Shown here: positions 36,442 to 46,407 of the stretch, in pieces | How positions within the stretch are numbered: the first letter of the stretch is position 1 | Layout of the letters: every line of letters begins with the position of its first letter | Assembly: GCF_009600985.1 (NCBI RefSeq) | Contig: NZ_VDFP01000004.1 | Span: 62,001-126,000, forward strand | Reading direction: 5' to 3' | From: Companilactobacillus halodurans | GTDB lineage: Bacteria > Bacillota > Bacilli > Lactobacillales > Lactobacillaceae | DNA: 64,000 nt | Made by a program: the position numbers and the translations under genes | Notes under the pieces: model-generated | The model's input: the letters and a program-made list of their open reading frames with translations, nothing else | Told to the model about the DNA's origin: nothing | Databases searched by the model: none

Positions 36442-39167
36442 ATGCAAGACAAAGATGTCTATGAACCAACTTCATCCGAAAATTCTGATTCGGATGCGGT
36501 CCCGATACAAAACTCTAAAAAAGTTTGGCAATTGAATAATGACCAATTAGCTCAAAAGTACCAAACCAACTTGGAAGATGGTTTGACTACCGTTGAAGCG
36601 AAACGTCGTATAGATCGAGATGGTAAAAACGAACTAGAAACAAAAAAGACTTCCAAATTTGTACAATTCATCAAGCAATTCAATAACAGTATCATCTATA
36701 TTTTAGCTGCTGCTGCTATTATGACTTTCTTGATGCAACGTTACTCAGATTCAATCGTTATCGGCCTAGTAATTATCGCTAATGCCATTATCGGTTACAT
36801 CCAAGAACAACAAGCCAGCAACGCTTTGGAAAAAATTCGTGAATTGTTAGTTTCCAAGAATTTCGCTTTTCGGAGCGGGGAAAAATTGGAACTGGATTCA
36901 CGCCAATTAGTTGTTGGCGACTTGGTCAATTTGGAAGCTGGAGATGCAGTACCTGCCGATATGCGCTTGATTTCAGCTGATAACTTGAGCGTTCAAGAAT
37001 CAGTTTTAACTGGTGAAACTAATCCAGTTGAAAAAATTGAAGAACCAATTTATGATCGTGATTTGCATTTAGCCGATCGCAAGAATATGGTCTTCGCCTC
37101 AACTGCTGTAACCAGTGGTTCTGGTCTAGGAATCGTTATTGCCGCTGCTGGCGATACAGAAATCGGTCAAATTAAAGATTCTGTTAAAACAGTTAAAGAA
37201 CGTCCAACTCCATTGATGAAGAACTTGAATTCATTAGGATTTGGCCTTTCAGTCGCAATCGTTATTGCTGCGGTAGTGCTATTTATCATTGGATACTTCT
37301 TTGATACTTATAGCTTGCCTACCTTATTGATTGCCGTTATAACGATGGTCGTTGGTTCAATGCCTGAAGGCCTACCCGCTAGTACTTCAGTTGTATTAGC
37401 TATGGGGACACGGAAGATGACAAAACGAAATGTTATCGTAAAGTCATTACCTGCCGTTGAAACTTTAGGTGCAGTTGATATCGTTAATACTGATAAAACT
37501 GGTACTTTAACTAAGAATGAAATGACCGTTAGAAAAGTTGTAACGCCGCAACACATTTTTGATGTCACTGGCGTCGGTTATGATGCCGACGGTAGCGTTG
37601 ATTTTTCTGGTGATTTGGAATTAAGTCAACACAAATACGATTGGCAACAAGATGACAGTATGCGTCAATTAGTTAACATTGCTGGTCAAACAACTGATGC
37701 TCAGCTTCACTTTGAAAATAATCGTTGGGAACTAAACGGAGAACCAACTGATGGAGCTTTAACAACTCTTTATCGTAAGATGACTGGTGAAAACCCAGAA
37801 GTCGATGAAGTTGATTCCCTACCATTTGATTCAGCCTTTCGTTTTCAGCTCGTTTAGCTAATTTGGAAAACAAACGAGTTTTGATGGTCAAAGGTTCGCC
37901 TTCAACAATTTTAGATTTATCGAAGAATTCAACCGATAAACAATATTGGAACGACAAAATCAAAGAATTAACTTCTGACGGTTTAAGAGTCGTCGCTTTA
38001 GCCTATAAAGATGTTGATGAATCAGTTGATGCTATCGATAAAGATAAAATCAATGATTTAACTGTCTCAGGTATGGTCGGCATCATCGATCCACCTAGAG
38101 AAGAAGCTAGAGCCTCAATCCACGAGTTGAGAATGGCTGGAGTCAAAGTCAAAATGATTACTGGTGACCACCCTGACACGGCGACTGCTATTGCCAACAA
38201 ACTGGATCTAGATTCGGTCGTTAAGGCTATCACCGGACCTGAAATTGATGCTATGTCAGATGATGAACTAGCTCAAAAGATTGACTCCTATAACGTTTTT
38301 GCCCGGACTACTCCTGATGATAAATTACGGATTGTCCGTGCTCAACAAGCTAACCACCACGTTGTTTCGATGACTGGTGATGGCGTCAATGATGCCCCTG
38401 CTCTTAAGCAAGCTGATATTGGTGTTGCCATGGGTATCAAGGGGACTGAAGTTGCCAAGGAATCAGCTAATATGGTGCTGGCAGACGATGACTTTGCAGA
38501 TATTGTCGTAGCTGTCCGCGAAGGTCGTCACGTCTTCGATAACATTCGTAAAACCATTCGTTTCCTATTGCCAACCAGTTTTGCCGAAGGTCTAATCGTT
38601 GTTATCAGTATTCTTTTAGGCCAAGAACTTCCACTTTATCCTGCTCAATTGCTTTGGATAAACATGGTCTCTGCTCTAACGATTCAATTTGCCTTTATTT
38701 TTGAACCACCAGAATCAGGTATTATGGCTCGTGGGCCAAGAGATGTTAAGGCTGGTATATTGACGAAATTAGATACATTCGAAATCGTCTACGTTTCAGC
38801 TTTGATTTCTGGACTAGGCATTTGGGCATTCGATGCTCTAACTAGTCGTGGTTTACCAGCAATTGTTGGTAGTACGATGGCTCTAAACATAATTATCTTT
38901 GGTAAAATCTTTTACCTATTTAATCTTAGAAATAATTATCCAGTTATCTCTAAATACTTCTTCCAAAATAAAATGGCCTTTTACATTGTCGGAATTTTGA
39001 TACTCTTGCAAATGGGAATTATCTATCTTCCATTCATGCAAGACATCTTCCACACCACAAGTATCAACTTTACTTACGGTTGGCTCATCCCTATCATCAT
39101 GGGTGTAATTGTTCTGATAGTGACAGAATTTGGTAAATTTATTCGGATTAAGGTTTTGAGAAAGTAG
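36442..39167 (+). pseudogene. P-type cation-transporting ATPase, split by a one-base frameshift
   Basis: Two abutting frames together encode about 905 residues of a type II (Ca2+/PMR1-like) ATPase. The first (36442-37857) holds the actuator TGET motif, the membrane motif MPEGLPAS and the phosphorylation site DKTGTLTKNEMT. The second (from 37863) holds MVKGSPST, TGDHPDTA, TGDGVNDAPAL and the C-terminal helices. The frame is lost in a TTTT run at 37842-37845: adding one T restores FRFSARLANLENKR. As written the first product stops before the nucleotide-binding site. No start codon with SD opens the second half. Real mutation, sequencing error or, less likely, ribosomal slippage. AGGAGG ribosome binding site at the start. 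Confidence 0.85.
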
Positions 39168-39174
39168 AAATTGC

Positions 39175-39215
39175 AAAAAACTCTCGTTATCAAAAATGAT
39201 ATCGAGAGTTTTTTT
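39175..39215. terminator. Bidirectional terminator (ATPase / alpha-glucosidase)
   Basis: AAAAAACTCTCG with CGAGAGTTTTTT and inner TATCA/TGATA pairing. Confidence 0.88.
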
Positions 39216-39247
39216 AATATTTTTTTGATTTTTGAAGTTAAATTTTT

Positions 39248-40918
39248 CTACTCTATTTCTAATATTGATGCTTCATATGGCAACAAACCATTAGAGGTTC
39301 TTTTATCTAATTTATAATTATCGATAATAACTTTATTGATATGAAACTTATCAAATAAATCTACCTGTTGTGAATAACCAGATAAATTAGCTATTACTAA
39401 CCATTTGTTTTTTCCATTATCTCTGAGATAGGCAAAGATTTTTTTATCATCTGGCAGCAATAACTGGAAATCACCATCTTTTAAGACTTCATAGTCGTGT
39501 CTTATTTTTATCAACTTTTGATAATATTTGAAAACCGATTTTGATGAAGTCAAATCATTTTTTACATTTACTTCTTTATAATTAGGATTAATTTTGAACC
39601 AAGGTTTAACAACGCTAAAGCCGCCATTTTCACTGTCATTCCACTGCATGGGGGTTCTAGCATTATCGCGGCTAATCTTTCTAGCTGCTTTTAGGAAATC
39701 TGTTTCAGAAATAGTCTTTTCTTGTAGAACCAATTTTTGATAATTAGTTCTTAATTCAATATCTTCATAATCCTTTAAGTCAAACTTAGGATTAGTCATA
39801 CCTATTTCTTCGCCTTGATAAACAAAGGGAGTTCCCTTCAATCCATGTAAGACGGTTGCAAAAGCTGTGGCTGATTCATATCTAAATTCTTTATCATTGC
39901 CCCATCTTGACGGTGTTCTGGCCCGGTCATGATTCTCGAAGTAAAGTGCATTCCAACCGTGACCATCTAAATTATCTTGCCAATCTGCTAGAGTCTTCTT
40001 CAATTGAACTATATCTACCGGTTGAATGGCCCATCTTCCATTAACATTTCCAGGCACCCTATCAACATGCATGTGCTCAAAGGTAAACACCATATTCAAT
40101 TCTTCTCTTTTTGGATCAACTAGAAGTCGAGCATCTTTGCTCTTGCTATCTGGAGCTTCACCCACGCTCATCATGGAAAATGGTTTAAAAACCTCTTGAT
40201 TCATTTCATGGATAAATTCATGCATTCGTGGACCATTATTTTGATTAGCAACTACATAATGTAAATTATGGGGATTAGGATTGTCTAAAAATCTTTGATC
40301 TTTTGAAATTGAAGTTATAACATCCATTCTCCAACCATCAACTCCATGGGCTTTCCAATATCTCATTACATCATAAATCGCTTCTCTAACTTTAGGATTC
40401 TCCCAATTCAAATCCGGTTGTTGCTTACCATAATAATGCAAGTAATATTGATTTCTAGTTTTATTAAAAGTCCAGGCTGACCCTCCAAAATTAGAACCCC
40501 AATTATTCGGTTCTTTGCCATCTACTGGGTCTTTCCAAATATAAAAGTCGCTAAAATAATTATCCTTTGATTTACAGCTTTCTCTAAACCAAATAGACTG
40601 ATCAGAAGTGTGATTGGCAACCATATCCATAATGATTCTAATATTCTTACTATGTGCATCTTGAATCAATTTTTTAATATCTTTATTGTCACCAAACATT
40701 GGATCGATTTTTCGATAATTGGCAATATCATAACCATTATCAACTTGTGGCGACAAGTAAACTGGACTAATCCAAATCGCATCAATCCCTAAATCACTCA
40801 GATAGTCCAATTTTTTATCAATCCCATTCAAATCACCAATACCATCTGCGTTAGTATCTAAGAAACTTTTTGGATAAACTTGATAAATAACTGCATTTTT
40901 CCACCAATCATTTGTCAT
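39248..40918 (-). CDS. GH13 alpha-glucosidase (oligo-1,6-glucosidase type)
   Basis: 556 residues. GH13 regions: DMVANHTSD (I), GVDGWRMDVITS (II, nucleophile Asp), MSVGEAP (III, acid Glu) and FENHDRART (IV, Asp). Val after the nucleophile in MDVI is the known mark of alpha-1,6-specific enzymes (isomaltose, panose), where maltose-specific ones have Thr. QPDLNWENP supports GH13_31. Start at 40918 shares one base with the stop of the IID gene (TAATG), so it is the last gene of the LevR/sigma-54 PTS operon and probably acts on the sugar or sugar phosphate it imports. Confidence 0.92.
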   Translation of the reverse strand: MTNDWWKNAVIYQVYPKSFLDTNADGIGDLNGIDKKLDYLSDLGIDAIWISPVYLSPQVDNGYDIANYRKIDPMFGDNKDIKKLIQDAHSKNIRIIMDMVANHTSDQSIWFRESCKSKDNYFSDFYIWKDPVDGKEPNNWGSNFGGSAWTFNKTRNQYYLHYYGKQQPDLNWENPKVREAIYDVMRYWKAHGVDGWRMDVITSISKDQRFLDNPNPHNLHYVVANQNNGPRMHEFIHEMNQEVFKPFSMMSVGEAPDSKSKDARLLVDPKREELNMVFTFEHMHVDRVPGNVNGRWAIQPVDIVQLKKTLADWQDNLDGHGWNALYFENHDRARTPSRWGNDKEFRYESATAFATVLHGLKGTPFVYQGEEIGMTNPKFDLKDYEDIELRTNYQKLVLQEKTISETDFLKAARKISRDNARTPMQWNDSENGGFSVVKPWFKINPNYKEVNVKNDLTSSKSVFKYYQKLIKIRHDYEVLKDGDFQLLLPDDKKIFAYLRDNGKNKWLVIANLSGYSQQVDLFDKFHINKVIIDNYKLDKRTSNGLLPYEASILEIE

Positions 40919-41745
40919 TAGACAACACCTACTAAGGCAAGAACAATAGAAATAACAATTGTTCCTAAAATTAACCAATTAATTGAAACATTCTTATTCT
41001 TCAATAACCAGAAACATAGTAATGTAATTGATAATGGTAAAATACCAACAAATATTTGGTTAAGCATTTGTTGCGATTTTAGAATCGTCTTTCCACCTAA
41101 AACCATATTCCACTTCAATTTGAAGATGACCATACTGCTTGTCATAGCTCCAACCATCATTAATCCAACGATACTGGCTGCTTTTGTCAAAATATTAATA
41201 AGACCTTTTTTATAAAGATCACCAATATAATTTGAACCAAGTGTGTAACCTAATTGTCCGCCATACCAACGTACTAATTGCACAGGGATATTAAATAATA
41301 GCAAGAAGACTATTGGTGCTGCAATATTTCCATTTTTAGCTAAACTGATAGCAATACCAGCTGCAATAACTCTTAGAACTCCCCAAAAAATTGAATCGCC
41401 AATACCTGCTAAAGGACCCATCAAACTGGTTTTAATAGCGTTGATTGATTCAGCATTGAAATCATCCGATTCACTATTTTGTTTTTCCATGGATGCTACA
41501 ACACCCATAACGAATGGCGACATAGCTAGGTTCGTATTGAAATATGACATATGACGAACCATAGCATCCTTTTTATCTTGAGCTTTTTTATAGAATTTAT
41601 TAATGAAGGGAAGCATTGCATATTCAAATCCTGAAGCCCCTTGCTTAGCAGGTGTAACAGCTGAGTACAAGGTGAACGAACGCCAATACATCTGTCTCAT
41701 TAACTTCTTTTCATCTTTTGACATGTTTTTCGAAAATTTACTCAT
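40918..41745 (-). CDS. PTS mannose-family EIID (LevR operon)
   Basis: 275 residues, EIID membrane subunit. Motifs: LMRQMYWRSFTLYSAVTPAKQGASGFEYAM (in part), NTNLAMSPFVMGVVASME and AIKTSLMGPLAGIGDSIFWG, followed by several membrane helices. AGGAG ribosome binding site; 19 bases after IIC. Clearly diverged from the IID at 28608. Confidence 0.94.
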   Translation of the reverse strand: MSKFSKNMSKDEKKLMRQMYWRSFTLYSAVTPAKQGASGFEYAMLPFINKFYKKAQDKKDAMVRHMSYFNTNLAMSPFVMGVVASMEKQNSESDDFNAESINAIKTSLMGPLAGIGDSIFWGVLRVIAAGIAISLAKNGNIAAPIVFLLLFNIPVQLVRWYGGQLGYTLGSNYIGDLYKKGLINILTKAASIVGLMMVGAMTSSMVIFKLKWNMVLGGKTILKSQQMLNQIFVGILPLSITLLCFWLLKNKNVSINWLILGTIVISIVLALVGVV

Positions 41746-41764
41746 AATCTTACTCTCCTAAGTA

Positions 41765-42595
41765 TTAACTAAAGAAATCATCGTTTTCTTGTTCATCTTT
41801 GGTTTCAGTCGTACTTGTATTTGTATTCGTAGCAACTGGTTTAGCTGCAACTTTTTGTCCAATATTGTGAATTTGATAATCTCTTTGGGCAACTAAGATA
41901 GCGATAATTGTTCCCATAACAGCTACAGCAATCAATGGCATCTTTAAATAAGCAACTAATATGAATCCCAAGAAATAGAAGGCAGAGATATTTTTATCCC
42001 AAAGTATCTTCATCAGCATTGCCATACCAACTGCCGGTAAAACATTTCCGGCAACAGTTAAACCATGAACAATAATTGTAGGAATCATCTTTAAAACTTT
42101 TTGAGTTGCTTCTGAACCAAACAACATAGCAAAGAATGGAATTAATGAATAAATGAACCATTGAAGAGTCCATAATCCATAATGCAACCTGACGATACCC
42201 TTTTGATTTCCTTTGGCAGCCATACTGTCAAATTTACTTGCGAAAGGTCCAACAATTAGAACGTAGATTAATGTTTTAATTTGTAATCCAATAATACCTA
42301 AAGGAATAGCTAGTGGTAGAGCTACACCTAAACCACCATGCATCATAATGGCAAAGGCAACAGCTAATGCACTTGCAAGCCCAGGCTCTGCAGCACTGGC
42401 ACCACCAATATTTACAATACCCATAAAAATAGTTTCAAGAGATGCACCAATCATCAATCCTGTCTTTACATCTCCAAGTAATAGTCCTACTAATGGACCA
42501 ATAACAATTGGTCTTCCTAACATTGAAAAGCCTAGTAATTCTTGACCACCAACGGTCAGGAAAACAACTAATGCAACAGCAAATGCTTCATACAT
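41765..42595 (-). CDS. PTS mannose-family EIIC (LevR operon)
   Basis: 276 residues from the second ATG (42595), eight bases from GAGGAG; the first ATG (42601) is only two bases away. About eight membrane segments; GLLLGDVKTGLMIGASLETIFMG is the EIIC-Man motif (partly shown). The C-terminal tail (NTSTTETKDEQENDDFFS) is polar/acidic and ends like the tail of its partner IIA. Confidence 0.94.
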   Translation of the reverse strand: MYEAFAVALVVFLTVGGQELLGFSMLGRPIVIGPLVGLLLGDVKTGLMIGASLETIFMGIVNIGGASAAEPGLASALAVAFAIMMHGGLGVALPLAIPLGIIGLQIKTLIYVLIVGPFASKFDSMAAKGNQKGIVRLHYGLWTLQWFIYSLIPFFAMLFGSEATQKVLKMIPTIIVHGLTVAGNVLPAVGMAMLMKILWDKNISAFYFLGFILVAYLKMPLIAVAVMGTIIAILVAQRDYQIHNIGQKVAAKPVATNTNTSTTETKDEQENDDFFS

Positions 42596-42621
42596 GTTCA
42601 TTTCTCCTCTTCTGCAATAAT

Positions 42622-43113
42622 TTATAGATTCAATTTATTAATAAAATCTGTTGCTTTTTCTTTCTTATCAGTTGGCAAATTTTGTAAAGCTGTATCTGGA
42701 TAAAGTTTTACCAACTTTTTCAATGATTCAATTTCAGGTTTTGTTAACATTACGAATTGAGTCAAAGTTGTCTTTGGATCAGTTGATGCTTTCCCAACAT
42801 TTCCCAAATTGACATACTCAATATCGTTTACCTTTTCAGCGACCTTCTGTGCATCTCCAACAGTTCTAACTAAAACAAATAATTTCATATCCTTTGCACG
42901 AGGATCATTCAATAATGATATTGCTCCTTCAACTGTTTTAACGATAACCTTAATCCCTGATGGAACAGCCATTTTCAATGCCATTTGTTGAGTTGGATTG
43001 GCAGCTGTATCATCATTGGCTACGACGATTCCGTCAATACTCATTTCCTTTGACCAAACCATTGCAATTTGTCCATGTATTAATCTTTCATCAACTCTCA
43101 TAACTTTAATCAT
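42622..43113 (-). CDS. PTS mannose-family EIIB (LevR operon)
   Basis: 163 residues, active-site His in MRVDERLIHGQIAMVW (His14). VNLGNVGKAST and a C-terminal domain typical of EIIB-Man/Lev. AGGAGG ribosome binding site, 13 bases after IIA. Confidence 0.95.
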   Translation of the reverse strand: MIKVMRVDERLIHGQIAMVWSKEMSIDGIVVANDDTAANPTQQMALKMAVPSGIKVIVKTVEGAISLLNDPRAKDMKLFVLVRTVGDAQKVAEKVNDIEYVNLGNVGKASTDPKTTLTQFVMLTKPEIESLKKLVKLYPDTALQNLPTDKKEKATDFINKLNL

Positions 43114-43126
43114 TATTTATTTCCTC

Positions 43127-43558
43127 CTAATTGAAAAAATCTGAATTATCATTTTTTGAACTTACTGCGTTTTTCTTCGTATCAATAGTTCCTAAGCTAG
43201 TTCTACCGACGTCGACCAACTTATTAATATATTCATTATTTACTTCTTCTTTTGACAAAATTGCTTCAATTACAACTGGTAAATTAAATCCATAAATAAT
43301 GAACACGTTGCTTTTATCTTGTGCCTTAACAGTCAAACGTTGATTTACACTTCCACCCATCAAGTCAGTAAAAATAATCACTTTATCATCTGAATCAAAT
43401 GAATCAAATAATTTATCAATGGTCTCAGTAAGATCATCATCCTTTTTTGTATACGCTGAAATGTAACTAACATTGTTGTTATGCCCTGCAAAAAGTTCAA
43501 TCGTGTTTTTCATGCCTTCAGCCATGTTTCCATGTGAGGCCACAATTATTTTTTTCAT
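43127..43558 (-). CDS. PTS mannose-family EIIA (LevR operon)
   Basis: 143 residues, active His in IIVASHGNMAEG (His9). FTDLMGGSVNQRL and YGFNLPVVIEAIL are EIIA-Man motifs. An extra tail after residue 125 ends SSKNDNSDFFN. First gene of the operon, downstream of a sigma-54 promoter at 43584-43602 and divergent in timing, not strand, from levR upstream. GAGGAGG ribosome binding site. Confidence 0.94.
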   Translation of the reverse strand: MKKIIVASHGNMAEGMKNTIELFAGHNNNVSYISAYTKKDDDLTETIDKLFDSFDSDDKVIIFTDLMGGSVNQRLTVKAQDKSNVFIIYGFNLPVVIEAILSKEEVNNEYINKLVDVGRTSLGTIDTKKNAVSSKNDNSDFFN

Positions 43559-43583
43559 CTTTTCTTCCTCCTCACTTTTATAT

Positions 43584-43602
43584 AAGCAAGTTCCGTGCCA
43601 AC
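43584..43602 (-). promoter_or_regulatory. Sigma-54 (-24/-12) promoter of the LevR-controlled PTS operon
   Basis: Minus strand reads TTGGCACGGAACTTGCTT: -24 element TGGCACG, four bases, -12 element TTGCTT, an essentially perfect RpoN consensus with correct spacing, about 25 bases before the IIA start codon. Confidence 0.93.
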
Positions 43603-43606
43603 TTTT

Positions 43607-43630
43607 AAAAAAGCCTCTAGATTAGGCTTT
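43607..43630 (-). terminator. Second terminator between levR and the sigma-54 promoter
   Basis: AAAGCC/GGCTTT stem with a nine-base loop and six T on the minus strand; lies only a few bases upstream of the -24 element. Confidence 0.65.
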
Positions 43631-43638
43631 GATTTTCC

Positions 43639-43672
43639 AAAAAAATAAGTGCTTAATTTTTATTAAGCACTT
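43639..43672 (-). terminator. Terminator of levR
   Basis: AAGTGCTTAAT (43647-43657) pairs perfectly with 43662-43672; seven T follow on the minus strand. Confidence 0.9.
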
Positions 43673-43678
43673 ACATTA

Positions 43679-46243
43679 TTAAATATAGCTATGTAGTAAT
43701 TGATACATCAATGATATTTCGTAATCATTAACTTTAAAATTATATTTCAACTCGATACTCTTAAAAATTGCCTTTGATACTGAATAAAACTCTTTTTCTT
43801 TCTCGCTATCAAACGAAACATTAGAGTTTTCTTCTTTACGCGCATTAACTAACATTCTTTCAATCATCAGTGATAAATGCATATATAAATTCAATTTTGT
43901 TTTACCATCAAATGAAATATCATAATATTCTTGATATTTTTGAGTAATTAATTGAACTTCATCAATAACTACATCTGGATTGAGAAATTGTAGTCTGTCT
44001 TTTATACCCTCAATCGTAAAGAACTTCAACATTTTATCCATTAATGCTTCAATATTGGGCTTTTGCTCTCCTGAATCTAAAAGCAATCTTTCCAAATAAT
44101 TATATCCAGACTTTTCCATAATGTCGTAAATATTAATAATATCTATATCTAGATTTGTATCGATATCAGTTGTCGTCACGACAAATTTTGTTTTATCAAA
44201 AAACTTTTGTTCATGATTCTCCAAAGTCTGTTTCAAATCTTTATAATCCATTGTGATAATTTCGAATTTATTAGATAAGCTTTCCAACATCATCCGTTTT
44301 ATTTCTTCTGACAAACCTACTCCAGACATACATGACACAATGATATTAAGTTTATCAGAAAGTCCCTCATAGTATTGAGTACCAAAAGCCTTTCCAAACC
44401 TATTAGCCGCCTTCGTTATGTCATTGAAAGTATCATTTCTTTGAATTCGTATGCCAGTATCCAGGGCGGTAGCAGTCGTGACATTATTGATAACAAGCAA
44501 TTCACAATTTGAATACTTCTTAATTTCAGTGAACATTTGTGTCAACGAACCCATGTCAAATAAGACGAAAATCCCTTTATGTTCACGATCCTTTTGACTC
44601 TTAATATACTTTTGAACATATTCATTTATTTCATGAATCGAAACATCGATTGGCATATCAAATGCTTCAAAAATATAATTTCCACAAAGATTATTGACGA
44701 CGCTTTGAATACTTGTAGCTGTATTATCACCATGAGCTAATATAATTCCAGTGTATTTAATACTCTCAATCATCTTGATTTTATCTTTAAATAATAGCAA
44801 TAACCAAGGAATCGATAGTTCTTTAAATTTCTCATCAGAATTCACTTCATCTAAGAAACGATTATAAATATACATTGTTCTTGGATATAAATTTTCAAAT
44901 TTTTTAACGAGTTGATCCATTTTAAAATCATTATTAGATATAAAGTAATACAAGGACATCCCAAAGCTAATTTGATATAATTCATCATCTGATAATGATA
45001 ACTTAACCCCGTATTTACGTGTTAAAACATTTTTTATGGCCTGTTTTACTTTAAATTCAATATTCTCTATCAGAACATCATCTTTTAAATAATCTATCTT
45101 CTTTAAAAACTTCATCAATAACAAAACCTGGTCTGAAATATTATTATTGTTTTCAACAGAATTCAATAATTCTTGATGAACATTAGATAGTAAGTCATAA
45201 TCACGCTTTTGTAAGGATGAATAATTATTAACATCAAAATCTTTCGATACTGCAACATATGAATCTCTATTATCTTTAGTTCCTATATAGATTTTACTGT
45301 CATTCGTGTGTTCAGTATAAACAGCCGCGCAAAGGAGTTTGATAGCATTTTCAACAGCTCCAATATTCCCAGCCGCTTTATTTTGTGATAACTCTTCAAT
45401 TATTTGATTAGAAATAAAATATTCCTTATTGGTTCTAATGGCCTCATTTTTAAAGGCATCGAAGATTAAAGACAGCCTTTCTACTAATGGTCTTTTTTTA
45501 AAGGCTGGCAACTTGACGTGTAATGGAACTCTTCTCATAAAAGTTTTGAGTAAAAAGCTGTCTAATTCTTCAGTAGTTGCAAAAATGAATCTTACTTTAA
45601 CTTTATGAGCTATTTTATTTTCACCTAATGGGTAAAATTGTCCCGAATCTAAGAGTGAAAAGAGTTTTTCCTGACTCTCTTTTGGCAAACGATGTACTTC
45701 ATCTAAAAAGAAATAACCATTATTTGCTTGATCAATCAAACCTAAGGTATCTTCATTAGCACCTGTAAAGGCGCCTTTTTTATATCCAAATAAGACTGAA
45801 GAGAGTAATTCCGGATTATTGGCATAATCGGCTGCATTTAAAGTTATAAATTTGGCTTGCGAATCTATTGCTTTAATACTTTTAGCCTGCTTATAAATAT
45901 TTTTAGCAAGAAAACTTTTTCCAACGCCACTGGGACCAGTAATAATGATAGGAAAGCCATTGGGCGGATAAACTATTGACTCTTGACACCTTTTAACGAT
46001 TTCTTTCAAACTCCCAGTTGAACCAATCATATCTTGAAAAGGATTTTTCTCAGCGATAAGTTTCCACAGAACTGGGCGGCCATTTTTTTTAGTCAATTTA
46101 TTCTCTTTATATAATTGCGATAGATAAATACTGATTACGCTTCTACTTAAACCTGCATCTTCAGCAATAGTTTTTGTATCGACCCAATTCTTAGAATATT
46201 TATCTTGAATTATTTTCAAAACTTTATCAACTGCTTTTGTCAT
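43679..46243 (-). CDS. levR: LevR-family sigma-54 activator with PRD and PTS-like domains
   Basis: 854 residues from ATG 46243 (GAAGG seven bases before). N-terminal HTH (residues about 10-60); AAA+ domain with Walker A GPSGVGKS (103-110), the sigma-54 contact loop GAFTGA (157-162) and Walker B GYFFLDE; then PRD1, an EIIA-Man-like domain (GIILAHGDNTATS, His), an EIIB-like domain (IVSCMSGVGLSEE, Cys) and a C-terminal PRD2 with SLMYQLLHSY. Phosphorylation by HPr and EIIB switches such proteins on and off. The perfect sigma-54 promoter just downstream is its obvious target. A cre-like sequence lies about 50 bases upstream. Confidence 0.95.
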   Translation of the reverse strand: MTKAVDKVLKIIQDKYSKNWVDTKTIAEDAGLSRSVISIYLSQLYKENKLTKKNGRPVLWKLIAEKNPFQDMIGSTGSLKEIVKRCQESIVYPPNGFPIIITGPSGVGKSFLAKNIYKQAKSIKAIDSQAKFITLNAADYANNPELLSSVLFGYKKGAFTGANEDTLGLIDQANNGYFFLDEVHRLPKESQEKLFSLLDSGQFYPLGENKIAHKVKVRFIFATTEELDSFLLKTFMRRVPLHVKLPAFKKRPLVERLSLIFDAFKNEAIRTNKEYFISNQIIEELSQNKAAGNIGAVENAIKLLCAAVYTEHTNDSKIYIGTKDNRDSYVAVSKDFDVNNYSSLQKRDYDLLSNVHQELLNSVENNNNISDQVLLLMKFLKKIDYLKDDVLIENIEFKVKQAIKNVLTRKYGVKLSLSDDELYQISFGMSLYYFISNNDFKMDQLVKKFENLYPRTMYIYNRFLDEVNSDEKFKELSIPWLLLLFKDKIKMIESIKYTGIILAHGDNTATSIQSVVNNLCGNYIFEAFDMPIDVSIHEINEYVQKYIKSQKDREHKGIFVLFDMGSLTQMFTEIKKYSNCELLVINNVTTATALDTGIRIQRNDTFNDITKAANRFGKAFGTQYYEGLSDKLNIIVSCMSGVGLSEEIKRMMLESLSNKFEIITMDYKDLKQTLENHEQKFFDKTKFVVTTTDIDTNLDIDIINIYDIMEKSGYNYLERLLLDSGEQKPNIEALMDKMLKFFTIEGIKDRLQFLNPDVVIDEVQLITQKYQEYYDISFDGKTKLNLYMHLSLMIERMLVNARKEENSNVSFDSEKEKEFYSVSKAIFKSIELKYNFKVNDYEISLMYQLLHSYI

Positions 46244-46291
46244 CCAGCAACCTTCTTTCAACACTATTTTTGTTTTTAAACACTATAATTT

Positions 46292-46305
46292 TGAAAACGA
46301 TTTAC
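46292..46305 (-). promoter_or_regulatory. Cre-like sequence upstream of levR
   Basis: Read on the minus strand, TAAATCGTTTTCA has a full right half of the cre consensus (CGNTNWCA) but mismatches in the left half. Weak. Confidence 0.25.
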
Positions 46306-46363
46306 TTATATTTTAAACTTTTTAAGCAGTCTTGGCGATTCCTTAATTTTTAATCAAAACATA

Positions 46364-46404
46364 AATAGCTCTCAGTAATCTTTTTTTGATTACTGAGAGC
46401 TATT
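46364..46404. terminator. Hairpin terminator after RNase HI gene
   Basis: Perfect 17-bp stem AATAGCTCTCAGTAATC with its complement. The stronger T run is on the plus strand, although the gene it follows is on the minus strand. Confidence 0.75.
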
Positions 46405-46407
46405 TTT

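Noticed and set aside
37842..37845. Programmed -1 frameshifting in the ATPase
   Set aside because: No X XXY YYZ heptamer and no obvious stimulatory structure; a missing T in the run is simpler.
37308..38233. Minus-strand ORFs inside the ATPase
   Set aside because: Overlap conserved P-type ATPase motifs on the plus strand and have no ribosome binding sites.
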